A DNA stretch of 64,000 bases, from assembly GCF_014207985.1 (NCBI RefSeq), contig NZ_JACHMI010000001.1:10957001-11021000 (forward strand), in the 5' to 3' direction. Positions within the stretch are counted from its first letter, which is position 1, and every line of letters starts with the position of its first letter. The notes under the pieces were generated by a model. It searched no databases, was not told the DNA's origin, and saw only the letters and a list, made by a program, of their open reading frames with translations. Positions 34,040 through 43,208 of this stretch are shown piece after piece. The stretch comes from Nonomuraea rubra (GTDB lineage: Bacteria; Actinomycetota; Actinomycetes; Streptosporangiales; Streptosporangiaceae). A program made the translations under genes and the position numbers.

Positions 34040-34999
34040 TCATCGCGTGAGGGCGGCCTCCTCTGGCCGGTCCGGGCAGGCCGTGCGGCGGTACCTTCCG
34101 GGGGCCACGCCGTACTGCCGCTTGAAGGCGTTGGCGAAGGCGAACTCCGAGCCGTACCCCACCCGGGCGGCGATCTCGCTCAGCGGCGCGTCCGTCTCCC
34201 GCAGCAGCCGGCCCGCGCTCGACAGGCGCCACCACGTCAGGTACGCCAGCGGCGGCTGCCCCGCGAGCGCGGCGAACCGGCGCGCGAACGCCGCCCGCGA
34301 CAGCCCCGCCCGCGCGGCCAGGCCGGCCACGGTCCACTGGCGGGCCGGGTCGCGGTGCATGGCGTCGAGCGCCGCGCTGACGGCCGGATCGGCCAGCGCC
34401 GCCGCCCAGCCGGTGACCTCGCAGCGCCCGTGCTCGGCCGCGATCCAGCCCCGCAGGATGTACAGCAGCAGCATGTCGAGCAGGGACGACACGACCGTGT
34501 CCGCGCCCAGCCCCGGCCGGTGGATCTCCGCCCCCAGCAGCTCGACGGCGGCGCGCACTTCGGGATGCAGCCCGGGAGCCGCCGGCAGGTGGATGAGGTC
34601 GGGCAGGTCGCGCAGCAGCGGGTGCGCCCGGCTGGGGTCGAGCCGGTAGCCGCCGCACAGCAGCACCGTGGCCGCGCCCTGCCCCTCCATCGAGGCCGAG
34701 GCGAACAGGCCGGCCTCGTCGGTGTACGGATCGCAGTCGGGCTCGGCCACCGGGGTGGACGGGCTGTCGGCCATCGCGTAGCCGTGCCCGCGCGGGAAGA
34801 ACACGACGTCCCCCGCGGACAGCGCGACCGGCGGCCCGTCGGCCGGCAGCAGCCACGTGGCCCCGCGCAGCACCACCTGGAACCCGGCCGACCCGGGCGC
34901 CGCCGGGAACCGCTGGCCCCAGGGCGCACGCCACTCGACCCGGGCCGAACGGGGCCTGCCGGTCCGCATGACGGCGATCACGTCGCTCAGCACGTCCAT
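34040..34999 (-). CDS. AraC-family regulator with cupin sensor domain
   Basis: 319 residues from ATG 34999. The N-terminal ~200 residues are the AraC_binding_6-type cupin (VEWRAPWGQRFPAAPGSAGFQVVLRG in two parts, SAGDVVFFPRGHGYAM). The C-terminal 100 residues have two AraC helix-turn-helices (WTVAGLAARAGLSRAAFARRF; SEIAARVGYGSEFAFANAFKR). Divergent from the fused oxidoreductase at 35109 with 109 bp between starts. In many actinomycetes such regulators sit beside the NmrA/MDR enzyme they control. Confidence 0.92.
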   Translation of the reverse strand: MDVLSDVIAVMRTGRPRSARVEWRAPWGQRFPAAPGSAGFQVVLRGATWLLPADGPPVALSAGDVVFFPRGHGYAMADSPSTPVAEPDCDPYTDEAGLFASASMEGQGAATVLLCGGYRLDPSRAHPLLRDLPDLIHLPAAPGLHPEVRAAVELLGAEIHRPGLGADTVVSSLLDMLLLYILRGWIAAEHGRCEVTGWAAALADPAVSAALDAMHRDPARQWTVAGLAARAGLSRAAFARRFAALAGQPPLAYLTWWRLSSAGRLLRETDAPLSEIAARVGYGSEFAFANAFKRQYGVAPGRYRRTACPDRPEEAALTR

Positions 35000-35108
35000 G
35001 CCGAGGACTCTAGCGCGGAAGACGCTGACGTATGAATGGAAGACCTGAACGCATTGGCCATCTCTCCCGATCTCCCTACGGTTGGAACGCGACGAGAGGA
35101 GACCGGAC

Positions 35109-36758
35109 ATGGGACGGATTCTGGTGACCGGGGCGACCGGCACGGTGGGGCGGCACGCGGTGGCGCTGCTGCGGGAGGCCGGGGCCGAGGTGGTGGCCCT
35201 GAGCGGCGGTGACGGCGATCTGCGGGACCCGGGGACGTTGCCACCGCTGGACGGGGTGACGTCGGCGCTGCTGATCTGGCCGTTCGCCACCGCCGACGGC
35301 GCGCGGGACGTGCTGCGGGCGCTGGCGGGGCGGCGCGTGGTCTACCTGTCCTCCGCCGCGCGGCGTGAGGGGGAACGCGAGGTCGAGCGGCTGGTCGAGG
35401 AGATGGCCGGCGAGTGGACGTTCCTGCGCCCGCACGCCTTCGCGGCCAACGCGCTGCGCTGGGCGCGGCAGGTGCGGGCCGGGGTGGTGCGGGGGGCGTA
35501 CGGGGCGGCGGGCATGCCAGTGGTACACGAGCGGAACATCGCGGCCGTGGCGGTACGGGCGCTGCTGGACGCGGGGCACCACGGCGCGGCCTACACCCTG
35601 ACCGGGCCCGAGACGCTCACCCAGGCGGACCAGGTGCGGGTCATCTCCGAGGTCACCGGGCTGCCGGTGCGGTGGGAGGAGCTTTCGCCCGAGCACGCCC
35701 GCGCCGCCCTCGCGGCGGAGGGCTGGCCGCCCGGGGTGGTGGAGGAGGTGCTGCGGGCCCAGGCCGAGCTGGTCAGCCGGCCGCTGCCGGTCACGTCGGC
35801 GGTCGAGGAGGTCACGAAGGCCCCGGCCCGCTCGTTCCGCGAGTGGGTACGTGAACACGCCGACGCGTTCCTCTGGGCGCCTGGCGGGTCGCGCACGGGG
35901 GCCGTGATGCGGGCGGCGCGGATCCACGAGTTCGGGGACGCCTCCGTGATCCGCCTCGACGAGGTGCCCATCCCCCGCCCCGGTCCCGGGGAGGTGCTGC
36001 TGGAGGTGGCCGCGACCTCGTTCAACCCGTCGGAGGTCGGCCTGCGATCGGGGCTGCTGCCCGAGGTGTTCCGGGCGAGCCTGCCGCACACCCTCGGCTG
36101 GGACGTCTCGGGCACGGTCGTCGAAACGGGCGCGGGTGTCAGCGGCCTGGCGCCGGGTGACCGGGTGTTCGGCATGGCGGACGGAGCGGCGGCCGAGTAC
36201 GTCGTCGCCCCGGCCGGCGCCCTCGCCAGGGCCCCGCGAAGCATCCCGCTCGCCGACGCCGCCGCCGTCCCCGTGGCCGGGCTCACCGCATGGCAGGCGG
36301 TCCACGAGCACGCCCGCCTCACGCCCGGGCAGCGGGTGCTGGTCAACGGGGCCGGCGGCGGGGTGGGCATGTTCGCCGTACAGCTCGCCAAGCTGGCGGG
36401 CGCGCACGTGACCGCCACCGCGAGCCCGCGCAGCGCCGCCGCGGTGCGGCGGCTCGGGGCCGACGACGTGATCGACTACACCACGACCCCGCTGCCCACC
36501 GACGTGGACGTGCTCCTGAACCTGATCCCGAACGGACCGGCCGGGCAGTCCCGCACGACCGTCTCGATCGCCGGGGGCGAGGGCCACTTCGTGATGCGCT
36601 ACGACCCGGACGACCTGGCCACCCTCGCCACCCTGATCGACGCCGGCCGGCTGGCGGTCGAGATCGCGGAGTCACACCCGCTGACGGAACTCCCTCAAAT
36701 CCACCAAAGAGCCGAAGCAGGCGACATCCGCGGAAAAATCACCATCCTCATGGCGTGA
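35109..36758 (+). CDS. Fused NmrA-like / zinc-free MDR oxidoreductase
   Basis: 549 residues in one frame. Residues 1-255 are an NmrA/atypical SDR NAD(P)-binding domain (MGRILVTGATGTVGRHAVALL, VVYLSSAARREGEREVE, TFLRPHAFAANALRW). Residues ~270-549 are a quinone-oxidoreductase-type medium-chain reductase (MRAARIHEFGDASVIRLDEVP, LGWDVSGTVVETGAGVSGL, NGAGGGVGMFAVQLAKLAG). No zinc ligands of classic alcohol dehydrogenases are seen. The two halves are usually separate proteins. The junction codes MRAARIHEF after GSRTGAV, as if an internal start were read through. Ribosome site GAGGAGA before ATG 35109. Confidence 0.87.
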   Translation: MGRILVTGATGTVGRHAVALLREAGAEVVALSGGDGDLRDPGTLPPLDGVTSALLIWPFATADGARDVLRALAGRRVVYLSSAARREGEREVERLVEEMAGEWTFLRPHAFAANALRWARQVRAGVVRGAYGAAGMPVVHERNIAAVAVRALLDAGHHGAAYTLTGPETLTQADQVRVISEVTGLPVRWEELSPEHARAALAAEGWPPGVVEEVLRAQAELVSRPLPVTSAVEEVTKAPARSFREWVREHADAFLWAPGGSRTGAVMRAARIHEFGDASVIRLDEVPIPRPGPGEVLLEVAATSFNPSEVGLRSGLLPEVFRASLPHTLGWDVSGTVVETGAGVSGLAPGDRVFGMADGAAAEYVVAPAGALARAPRSIPLADAAAVPVAGLTAWQAVHEHARLTPGQRVLVNGAGGGVGMFAVQLAKLAGAHVTATASPRSAAAVRRLGADDVIDYTTTPLPTDVDVLLNLIPNGPAGQSRTTVSIAGGEGHFVMRYDPDDLATLATLIDAGRLAVEIAESHPLTELPQIHQRAEAGDIRGKITILMA

Positions 36759-38745
36759 AGTGGCGCAGCACCTCGGGATTGGCCATGGCATCGGGGTTGG
36801 CCGCGTCCTCCACGGGCGTGCCGAGCAGGATCTTCCGCACCGGCACCTCCAGCTTCTTCCCGGACAACGTCCGCGGGATGCCGGGCACGACACGGATCTC
36901 GTTCGGCACGTGCCTGGGCGACAGCTCCTTGCGCAGCGCCCCGCACAGCTCCCGCTCCAGGGCCTCGGTCAGCTCGGCGCCCTCGGTGAGCGTCACGTAC
37001 AGCAGCAGCCGCCCCTCCTGCCCGAGCTGCCCAGTGTCGATCACCAGGCTGTCCGCGATCTCCTCGAACCGCTCGACGACCCGGTAGAACTCGCTGGTGC
37101 CCATCCGCACGCCGCCGCGGTTGAGCGTCGAGTCGGAGCGCCCGTAGATCACGCAGCTCCCGTCCTCGTTGACCTTGATCCAGTCGCCGTGCCGCCACAC
37201 CCCGGGATAGACGTCGAAGTAGCTCTCGGTGTACCGCTCGCCCCCGGGGTCGTTCCAGAACATGACCGGCATCGACGGCATCGGCAGGCTCAGCACCAGC
37301 TCCCCCACCTCGCCGGCGACCGGCTTGCCCAGCGGGTCGTACGACTCCACCTTCGCCCCCAGCGACCGGCACGGGATGATCCCCGCCCTGATCGGGTGCA
37401 GCATGGTGGCCCCGACGAACCCCGTGCACACGTCGGTTCCCCCGGAGAACGACCCGATCGGCACCCCGGGCAGCTCGGCCGCCACCCAGGCGAACCCCTC
37501 AGGCGGCAGCGGCGACCCGGTGGAGCCGACCCCGCGCAGCCGCTCCAGCCCCTCGGGGTGGATGCCCGCCTTCAGCGAGGCCATGATGTACGGCGCCCCG
37601 ACCCCGAAGTACGTCACGCCCTCCGAGCCGGCGATCCGCCACAGCGCGGCGGGCGACGGGTGGGTGGCCGACCCGTCGTACAGCACGGGCGTGGCCCCCA
37701 CCAGCAGGGCGCCGATGAGGTAGTTCCACATCATCCAGCCCGTGGTGGTGTACCAGAAGAACACATCGCCCTCGCCCAGGTCCTGGTGGAAGGCGAGCGA
37801 CTTGAGGTGTTCGAGCACGACGCCGCCGTGCCCGTGCACGATCGGCTTGGGCAGCCCGGTCGTGCCGCTGGAGTAGAGGATCCACAGCGGGTGGTCGAAC
37901 GGCACCCGCTCGAACTCCAGCGGCCCCTCCTCGGCCCGCAGCCCCTCCCAGCCGATCACCTCGCCGTGCGGCACCTCGCTGGTGTGCCCCGGAGCGGGCT
38001 CGGCCTGCTGCGGCGCGCGGCCCTCCTCGGCCGCCGCCAGGTACGGGATCCACACGGTCGCCCGCAGCGAGGGCAGCTCGGCGGCGATCTCGTTGACCGC
38101 GGCCGAGCGGTCGTAGCTCCTGCCGTTGTAGTGGTAACCGTCCACGGCGATGAGCACCTTGGGCTCGATCTGCTTGAACCGGTCGACGATGCTCGGCACG
38201 CCGAAGTCGGGCGAGCCGGCCGACCAGATCGCGCCCAGGGAGGCGGTGGCCAGGCAGGCGATCAGGGCCTGGGGGATGTTGGGCAGGTAGGCGGCCACCC
38301 GGTCGCCGCGCCCGACGCCGAGCCGCAGCAGCCCGGTGCGTACCCTGGCGACCTCTTCGCGCAGCTCGTCCCAGGTCAGCTCCTGCCGGCCGCCGTCCTC
38401 GGAGACGAAGACGAGGGCGGTGCCCTCGCCGGTGCGCCGCAGCGCGTTCTCGGCGTAGTTGAGCGAGCTGCCCGCGAACCACGTGGCGCCGGGCATCGAC
38501 CCCGACAGCACGGGCCCGTCACCCCGATCGCCGATCACCTCGAAGTAGTCCCAGACCGACGTCCAGAACTCCGCGGGCCGGTCGACGGACCATCGCCACG
38601 CGTCCTCGTAGTCGACGGGCCGGCCCAGCCATCGCAGGTAGTGGGTCAGCCTGGCGGACTCGACGATCTCTTCGCTCGGCTCCCAGAGAAGCTCGCCCTC
38701 AGCAACCATATGCCTCATCCTGTCGCCCGTACGGGGGGAATTCAT
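36748..38745 (-). CDS. aacS: Acetoacetyl-CoA synthetase (acetoacetate-CoA ligase)
   Basis: 665 residues, the family's usual size. Activates acetoacetate (or a related short 3-oxoacid) with ATP and CoA. Adenylate-forming core motifs: ILYSSGTTGLPKPIVHGHGG, GVGSTGSPLPPEGFAW, YGRSDSTLNRGGVRMGTSEFY and the C-terminal lysine motif IPRTLSGKKLEVPVRKIL. N-terminal ACAS_N region WSVDRPAEFWTSVWDYFEV is present. GGGGGAGG 6 nt before ATG 38745 favours this start. It overlaps the convergent oxidoreductase by 11 bp. Confidence 0.94.
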   Translation of the reverse strand: MNSPRTGDRMRHMVAEGELLWEPSEEIVESARLTHYLRWLGRPVDYEDAWRWSVDRPAEFWTSVWDYFEVIGDRGDGPVLSGSMPGATWFAGSSLNYAENALRRTGEGTALVFVSEDGGRQELTWDELREEVARVRTGLLRLGVGRGDRVAAYLPNIPQALIACLATASLGAIWSAGSPDFGVPSIVDRFKQIEPKVLIAVDGYHYNGRSYDRSAAVNEIAAELPSLRATVWIPYLAAAEEGRAPQQAEPAPGHTSEVPHGEVIGWEGLRAEEGPLEFERVPFDHPLWILYSSGTTGLPKPIVHGHGGVVLEHLKSLAFHQDLGEGDVFFWYTTTGWMMWNYLIGALLVGATPVLYDGSATHPSPAALWRIAGSEGVTYFGVGAPYIMASLKAGIHPEGLERLRGVGSTGSPLPPEGFAWVAAELPGVPIGSFSGGTDVCTGFVGATMLHPIRAGIIPCRSLGAKVESYDPLGKPVAGEVGELVLSLPMPSMPVMFWNDPGGERYTESYFDVYPGVWRHGDWIKVNEDGSCVIYGRSDSTLNRGGVRMGTSEFYRVVERFEEIADSLVIDTGQLGQEGRLLLYVTLTEGAELTEALERELCGALRKELSPRHVPNEIRVVPGIPRTLSGKKLEVPVRKILLGTPVEDAANPDAMANPEVLRHFTP

Positions 38746-38767
38746 ACCCGGCCTCCCCCATAACTTG

Positions 38768-39625
38768 CTACCTCCGTAGGTGGTCCACCGCCATACGCGC
38801 GGCCGTGCCGATCACCGCGTCGGCGCGCGGCTGGATGAGCGCGGTGCCGAAGGAGCGGGTGAAGACCGACACCGCGTACCGGCCGCCGTCGGGGTACTCG
38901 ACGACGCCCGTCTCGCAGCGCAGCGTCGGCATCGTGCCGGTCTTGCCGCTGACGGCCACGTCGTCGTACGGGAAACCCGAGGCCATGCGGTGCGGCCACA
39001 CCTGCATGTTGAGCACGCCCCGCATCCACGCGCACGACGGCGCCGAGGCGGCCTCGTCGCGCCAGATCATCCCGAACAGCCGCGCCATCTCCCGCGCGGT
39101 GCTGCGGTTGGTGCGCGCGGGGTCCAGCACGCTGAGCCGGGTGATGTCGTCGGGATCCACGAACGGCCAGGCGTGCCCGGTGTCCACGTCCATGCTGCCG
39201 AGCATCTCCCCCGAGCCCTGCACCACCCGGGTCTCCTTCAGCCCGAACGCCTCCAGCATGGTGTTGATCACCTCGAACCCGACCCTGCCCAGCAGCTTGT
39301 CGGCCGCGGTGTTGTCGCTCAGCGCGATCATCAGGTACGCCAGGTCGCGCAGCGAGATCGTCACGTCGTCGAGCATCGAGGAGATCCCGGTCGGCCCTGA
39401 CACCCGGTCGGCGGCCGTCACGGTGACCCGCTCGGTCAGGTCGAGCAGCCCGGCGTCGGCCTGCCGGCACAGCGCCACCAGCAGCGGCACCTTGAACATC
39501 GAGGCCGTGGGCATCGGCTCGTCGGCGCCGTGCCCGAGGTCGTGGCCGGTGTCGACGTCGGCCGCGTACAGCCAGCCGGTGACCCCGGCGGCCCGGAACA
39601 GCTGGTCGAAGGCCGGGGTGCTCAT
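38768..39625 (-). CDS. Serine hydrolase of the class A beta-lactamase fold, without signal peptide
   Basis: 285 residues. Catalytic motifs SMFK (SxxK), SDN and SGKTGT are intact. Two oddities: the N-terminus MSTPAFDQLFRAAGVTGWLY has no signal peptide or lipobox, and no ExxLN omega-loop with the general-base Glu of class A enzymes is visible. It fits the broader beta-lactamase2 family, so real beta-lactam hydrolysis is uncertain and it may act in the cytoplasm or leave by another route. ATG overlaps the LysR stop (ATGA), so the two are an operon. Confidence 0.85.
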   Translation of the reverse strand: MSTPAFDQLFRAAGVTGWLYAADVDTGHDLGHGADEPMPTASMFKVPLLVALCRQADAGLLDLTERVTVTAADRVSGPTGISSMLDDVTISLRDLAYLMIALSDNTAADKLLGRVGFEVINTMLEAFGLKETRVVQGSGEMLGSMDVDTGHAWPFVDPDDITRLSVLDPARTNRSTAREMARLFGMIWRDEAASAPSCAWMRGVLNMQVWPHRMASGFPYDDVAVSGKTGTMPTLRCETGVVEYPDGGRYAVSVFTRSFGTALIQPRADAVIGTAARMAVDHLRR

Positions 39626-40542
39626 GCCAGCATCCCGGGCCTGCGGCTGACCCGCCGCACGGGCGCGGCGCCTTCGTGGGTCATCCCGGCGCTCTCCTTC
39701 AACGTACGTGCGGCGGCGGCCGAGAAGTCGCCGACCGCGGGCGTGGCCGCGCGCCAGGCGGTGGAGACCCGGCTCGTGATCGGCGAGCCTAGCAGCGGCC
39801 GCCAGGCCAGCCCCGCCAGCTCCATCCTCGGCCCGAACGCCACCGCCGCCCCCGCCAGCACCAGCCCGAGCCCGGCGCCCTCGTGCACCTGCGCGGGCAC
39901 GAAGCCCTGGCGGCGGCACTCCGCGAGCACCTCGGCGCGCCAGCCCGGCTCGCCCTCCTTGGGCGGCATCACCAGCTCGCGGCCCGCCAGGTCGGCCAGG
40001 TGCACCTCGCCGACGTTCGCGAGCGGGTCGCCCTCGGCCAGCAGCACGCCCTGCGCCTGCACCAGCACCTGGCCGAACGTCAGGCCGGGCGCGGTCACGG
40101 GATGGCGGACGAGGCCGACGTCGATCGTGCCCTCGGCCAGCGCCGTCACCTGGTCGGCGGTCCAGATCTCGGCGGGCGCGAGGCGTACGTCGGGGCTGCT
40201 CTCGCGGAAGGCCGCGACCAGGGCGGCCAGCACCGTCGCGGCCAGATCGGGCGGCACCCCCACCTTCAGCACCGTGCCGCGGCCGCCCTGCCTGGCCAGC
40301 TCGTGCAGCCGGTCCACCCGGCCCACGATCTCGCGGGCCTCGCCCAGCAGCAGCCGGCCGGGCTCGGTGAGCCGCACCTGGCGGGCGGAGCGGTCGAACA
40401 GCCGCACGCCGAGCTCCTCCTCCAGCCGCTTGATGCGCTGGCTGAGCGGCGGCTGGGCCATGCCGAGCCGGATGGCGGCGTTGCCGAAGTGCAGTTCCTC
40501 CGCCACCACGATGAAGTAGCGGAGATGCCGGACCAGGTCCAT
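39622..40542 (-). CDS. LysR-family transcriptional regulator
   Basis: 306 residues. N-terminal winged helix (MDLVRHLRYFIVVAEELHFGNAAIRLGMAQPPLSQRIKRLE over several stretches) and a substrate-binding domain (DVGLVRHPVTAPGLTFGQVL). Divergent from the PBP at 40630 (87 bp between starts) and coupled to the serine hydrolase, so it probably controls both. The short intergenic region is AT-rich, with TATATCC and ATATAAAT elements suited to a LysR site. Confidence 0.94.
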   Translation of the reverse strand: MDLVRHLRYFIVVAEELHFGNAAIRLGMAQPPLSQRIKRLEEELGVRLFDRSARQVRLTEPGRLLLGEAREIVGRVDRLHELARQGGRGTVLKVGVPPDLAATVLAALVAAFRESSPDVRLAPAEIWTADQVTALAEGTIDVGLVRHPVTAPGLTFGQVLVQAQGVLLAEGDPLANVGEVHLADLAGRELVMPPKEGEPGWRAEVLAECRRQGFVPAQVHEGAGLGLVLAGAAVAFGPRMELAGLAWRPLLGSPITSRVSTAWRAATPAVGDFSAAAARTLKESAGMTHEGAAPVRRVSRRPGMLA

Positions 40543-40629
40543 GACCAGCCACTATATCCAGATTTATATCCGAAAACGGACCATATCAATATTGGACACC
40601 ACTCCGTGGGCTCTGGTGTTCTCTGCGTC

Positions 40630-42198
40630 ATGGCACCACAAACGGGGAGAATCTATGGCAGACGACGCCGCAGGCGGTGGCCGCTGATCGTGGCGGCACT
40701 CCTGATCCCGGCCCTCGTGGCGGGCGGCGTCATCTGGGCGCTGCGGGTCGAGGGCTCGCCCGAGGAGACGGCCGGGCGGTACCTCGCGGCCTGGTCGGCC
40801 CAGGACTACGCGGCGATGCGGGCGCTGGTCGCCGAGCCGCCCGCCGACTTCGAACGCGTGCACCGGCGCTTCCTCACCGACCTCAAGGCCACCCGGGCCG
40901 CCTTCCGCCCGGGCGAGGCGTCGGACGACGACGCCGTCACCTTCAAGGCCGCCCTCACCGGCGCACGGAACTGGGAGTACGACGGCGAGCTCCGGCTCGT
41001 CGAACGGGACCGCACCTGGAAGGTGGCCTGGACACCCGCCACCCTCCACCCCCTGCTGAAGGAGGGCATGTCGCTGAAGGTGGTCGCGCAGAAGGGCGAC
41101 CCCGTACGCGTCCTGGCCGCCGACGGCTCCGACCTCAACAACGCGAGCGCGCCCGGCTCGGTGCAGCAGCTCGTCGAGGGCATGAAGCAGACCTTCCCCG
41201 ACCGCTTCGAGGAGCTGTCCAGGACCAGGATCGACCTCTACAAGGGCGGCGAACGCGTCAGGACCGTCGCCGAGCAGCAGGCCGGGAAGGAGCCGATCCA
41301 GACCACCATCGACCTGAAGGTGCATCGAGCGGGGGCCGAGGCGCTGGAGGGCACGGACAAGCCCGCTTCCCTGGTGGCGCTGCGGGCCTCGACGGGGGAG
41401 ATCCTGGCCGCGGTCAACGCGCCGGGCGGGTTCAACCGGGCACTGCTCGGCAAGTACCCGCCGGGGTCGACGTTCAAGGTCGTGACGGCGTCCGCGCTGG
41501 TCGCCGACGGGGTCTCGCCGGGGCAGCAGGTGACGTGCCCGGCCGAGAAGAACATCGGCGGCTTCCCGTTCCACAACGCGGGCTTCAAGGACTTCGGCAC
41601 GCTGTCGTTCCAGGACGCGTTCGCGCACTCGTGCAACACCACGTTCGGCGAGATGAGCGTGGCCGAGCTGAACGACGGCCGGCTCGGCGAGGTCGCCAGG
41701 AGCTTCGGCTTCGGGTCCGCGATCACGCCGGGCGTGCCGGCCGTGCGCGCCGAGTTCCCCGACCCCAAGGACGACACGGACCTCGCCTCCGCCTCGATCG
41801 GGCAGGGCAGGGTGCTGGCGAGCCCACTCAACATGGCCTCGGTCGCCGCCGCCATCGCCTCCGGCTCCTACATCCCGCCCCGGCTGGTCACCGGCGAACC
41901 CATCCCCGGCGGGCAACCCGCCGACCCTCGTCCCCTGGAGGACGGCGTGGTCAAGGCCCTGCGCCGGCTCATGCCCGCCGTCGTCACGGACGGCACCGCC
42001 CACGGGGTCAGCTTCCCCGCCGGAACGGCTGGGAAGACGGGCACGGCGGAGTACGGCTCGGGCAAGGAGCCGCCGGCGCACTCGTGGTTCATCGGGTACC
42101 AGGGGGATGTGGCGTTCTCGGTCATCGTCGAGGGCGCCGGCGCCGGCTCCGCCGTCGCGGCCCCGATCGCGGCCCGCTTCCTCCGCGCCCTCCCCTGA
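40630..42198 (+). CDS. MecA_N-type penicillin-binding protein (class B transpeptidase)
   Basis: 522 residues. One N-terminal membrane anchor (PLIVAALLIPALVAGGVIWAL), an NTF2-like MecA_N domain (SPEETAGRYLAAWSAQDYAAM), a shortened dimerisation region, and a transpeptidase domain with STFK near residue 280, SCN near 334 and KTG near 469. It is an active-site-complete paralogue of the degenerate lipoprotein at 9740. Cross-links peptidoglycan on the outer face. The divergent LysR gene and beta-lactamase-fold gene suggest a cell-wall or beta-lactam response module. Confidence 0.92.
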   Translation: MAPQTGRIYGRRRRRRWPLIVAALLIPALVAGGVIWALRVEGSPEETAGRYLAAWSAQDYAAMRALVAEPPADFERVHRRFLTDLKATRAAFRPGEASDDDAVTFKAALTGARNWEYDGELRLVERDRTWKVAWTPATLHPLLKEGMSLKVVAQKGDPVRVLAADGSDLNNASAPGSVQQLVEGMKQTFPDRFEELSRTRIDLYKGGERVRTVAEQQAGKEPIQTTIDLKVHRAGAEALEGTDKPASLVALRASTGEILAAVNAPGGFNRALLGKYPPGSTFKVVTASALVADGVSPGQQVTCPAEKNIGGFPFHNAGFKDFGTLSFQDAFAHSCNTTFGEMSVAELNDGRLGEVARSFGFGSAITPGVPAVRAEFPDPKDDTDLASASIGQGRVLASPLNMASVAAAIASGSYIPPRLVTGEPIPGGQPADPRPLEDGVVKALRRLMPAVVTDGTAHGVSFPAGTAGKTGTAEYGSGKEPPAHSWFIGYQGDVAFSVIVEGAGAGSAVAAPIAARFLRALP

Positions 42199-42220
42199 CC
42201 CCGACCTCGCCCGGCGACCA

Positions 42221-42326
42221 CGCGCCGACGCACCAGAGCCGCCGCGCGACCTACGCGACACGCCAGACCACCCGCGCTCCCGCGCCGGCGCACCAAGCCG
42301 CCCCGCAACCTGCGCCGACACGCCAG
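42221..42326. repeat. Two degenerate 46-bp repeats, 60-bp period
   Basis: In the 300-bp gap after the PBP gene. CGCGCCGACGCACCAGAGCC at 42221 and CGCGCCGGCGCACCAAGCCG at 42281 begin two units that both end in GACACGCCAG (42257-42266 and 42317-42326). Identity is roughly 80%. No gene is evident in this gap. Confidence 0.65.
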
Positions 42327-42413
42327 GGGCGCCCCCAGCCCCCCGCTGGGCCGAGGCGGCGCTGCGGTGCGCCAAGGCCCGTGCGCCCCGCGGCCTGCCT
42401 GCTCCTCACCAAG

Positions 42414-42436
42414 GACCCGCCGAAGTGCGGCGGGTC
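42414..42436. terminator. Hairpin downstream of convergent PBP and HAD genes
   Basis: Perfect 9-bp stem GACCCGCCG (42414-42422) and CGGCGGGTC (42428-42436) with an AAGTG loop, in the gap 42199-42500 between convergent genes. Probable terminator. Confidence 0.55.
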
Positions 42437-42500
42437 GCTGGGCGGCGGCGGCCGGCCACACAACCCGCACGCCCGGGCAGGTCAGGTGGCTCAGGGGCCG

Positions 42501-43208
42501 TCAGCGCCCCGCGCGGTCCAGGGGGGCGGTCAGGGCCGCGACCGCCGCGACCACCTCCGAGGCGTTGGACAGATCGGGCAGCACGATATCGGCTCCCGCC
42601 TCCCGCAACTCGGACGCCATCGACCGCCCGGAAGCGACCCCGATCATCCCGGCCCCGCCGATCTTGGCCGCCTGCACGTCCCGCGTGGAGTCCCCGATCA
42701 CGACCGTGTTGGCGGCCGTGAACGCCGTCCCGAGCCGCTGCTTGGCACGCGACTGCGCCACCTGCAGCAGGGTCGCCTTGGGATAGACCTCCTCGCCATA
42801 CCCCCCGAGCTCGAAGTCGACGTGCTTGTCGAGCCCGAACGCCTTCAGCTTGTGCACGGCGTTGGCCCGGATGGTGCCGGTCAGCACCGTCTGCACCACC
42901 CCGTCGAGCCGGGAGACGGCCTTCAGCGCCGCCTTGGCCCCGGGCATCATCCGCCCGTCCTCGCCCAGCCGCCCGCGCCGGTCGGCGAAGGCCGTGGCGA
43001 GCGCCGAAAGGAACCGGGGCAGGTGATCGTCCTCGGCCACGACGCCGTTGACGGCGAGCGTCTCGAAGACGATCTCGGAGTCGGGCCGCCCCAGCGGGGG
43101 CACGAGCTTGACCAGCGGTCGCCCGGTCACGACGCGGAACGCCTCGGCATAGGCGTCTCTGGTCACGATGGCGACGTCGACGAGCGTCAGATCGACGTTC
43201 CACAGCAC
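42501..43208 (-). CDS. HAD-superfamily hydrolase-like protein, motif I variant
   Basis: 235 residues from the GTG at 43208. HAD core: motif II in VQTVLTGTIR, motif III Lys in YPKATLLQVA, motif IV VVIGDSTRDVQAA. Motif I reads LWNVDLTLVD, so Asn stands where the nucleophilic Asp of DxDxT is expected. Either the family uses a different chemistry or the enzyme is inactive. The start is doubtful: a strong AGGAGG (43226-43231) lies 5 nt before an in-frame ATC at 43220 (giving INRLVLWNVD, a natural first strand) but 17 nt before the GTG. Confidence 0.82.
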   Translation of the reverse strand: MLWNVDLTLVDVAIVTRDAYAEAFRVVTGRPLVKLVPPLGRPDSEIVFETLAVNGVVAEDDHLPRFLSALATAFADRRGRLGEDGRMMPGAKAALKAVSRLDGVVQTVLTGTIRANAVHKLKAFGLDKHVDFELGGYGEEVYPKATLLQVAQSRAKQRLGTAFTAANTVVIGDSTRDVQAAKIGGAGMIGVASGRSMASELREAGADIVLPDLSNASEVVAAVAALTAPLDRAGR

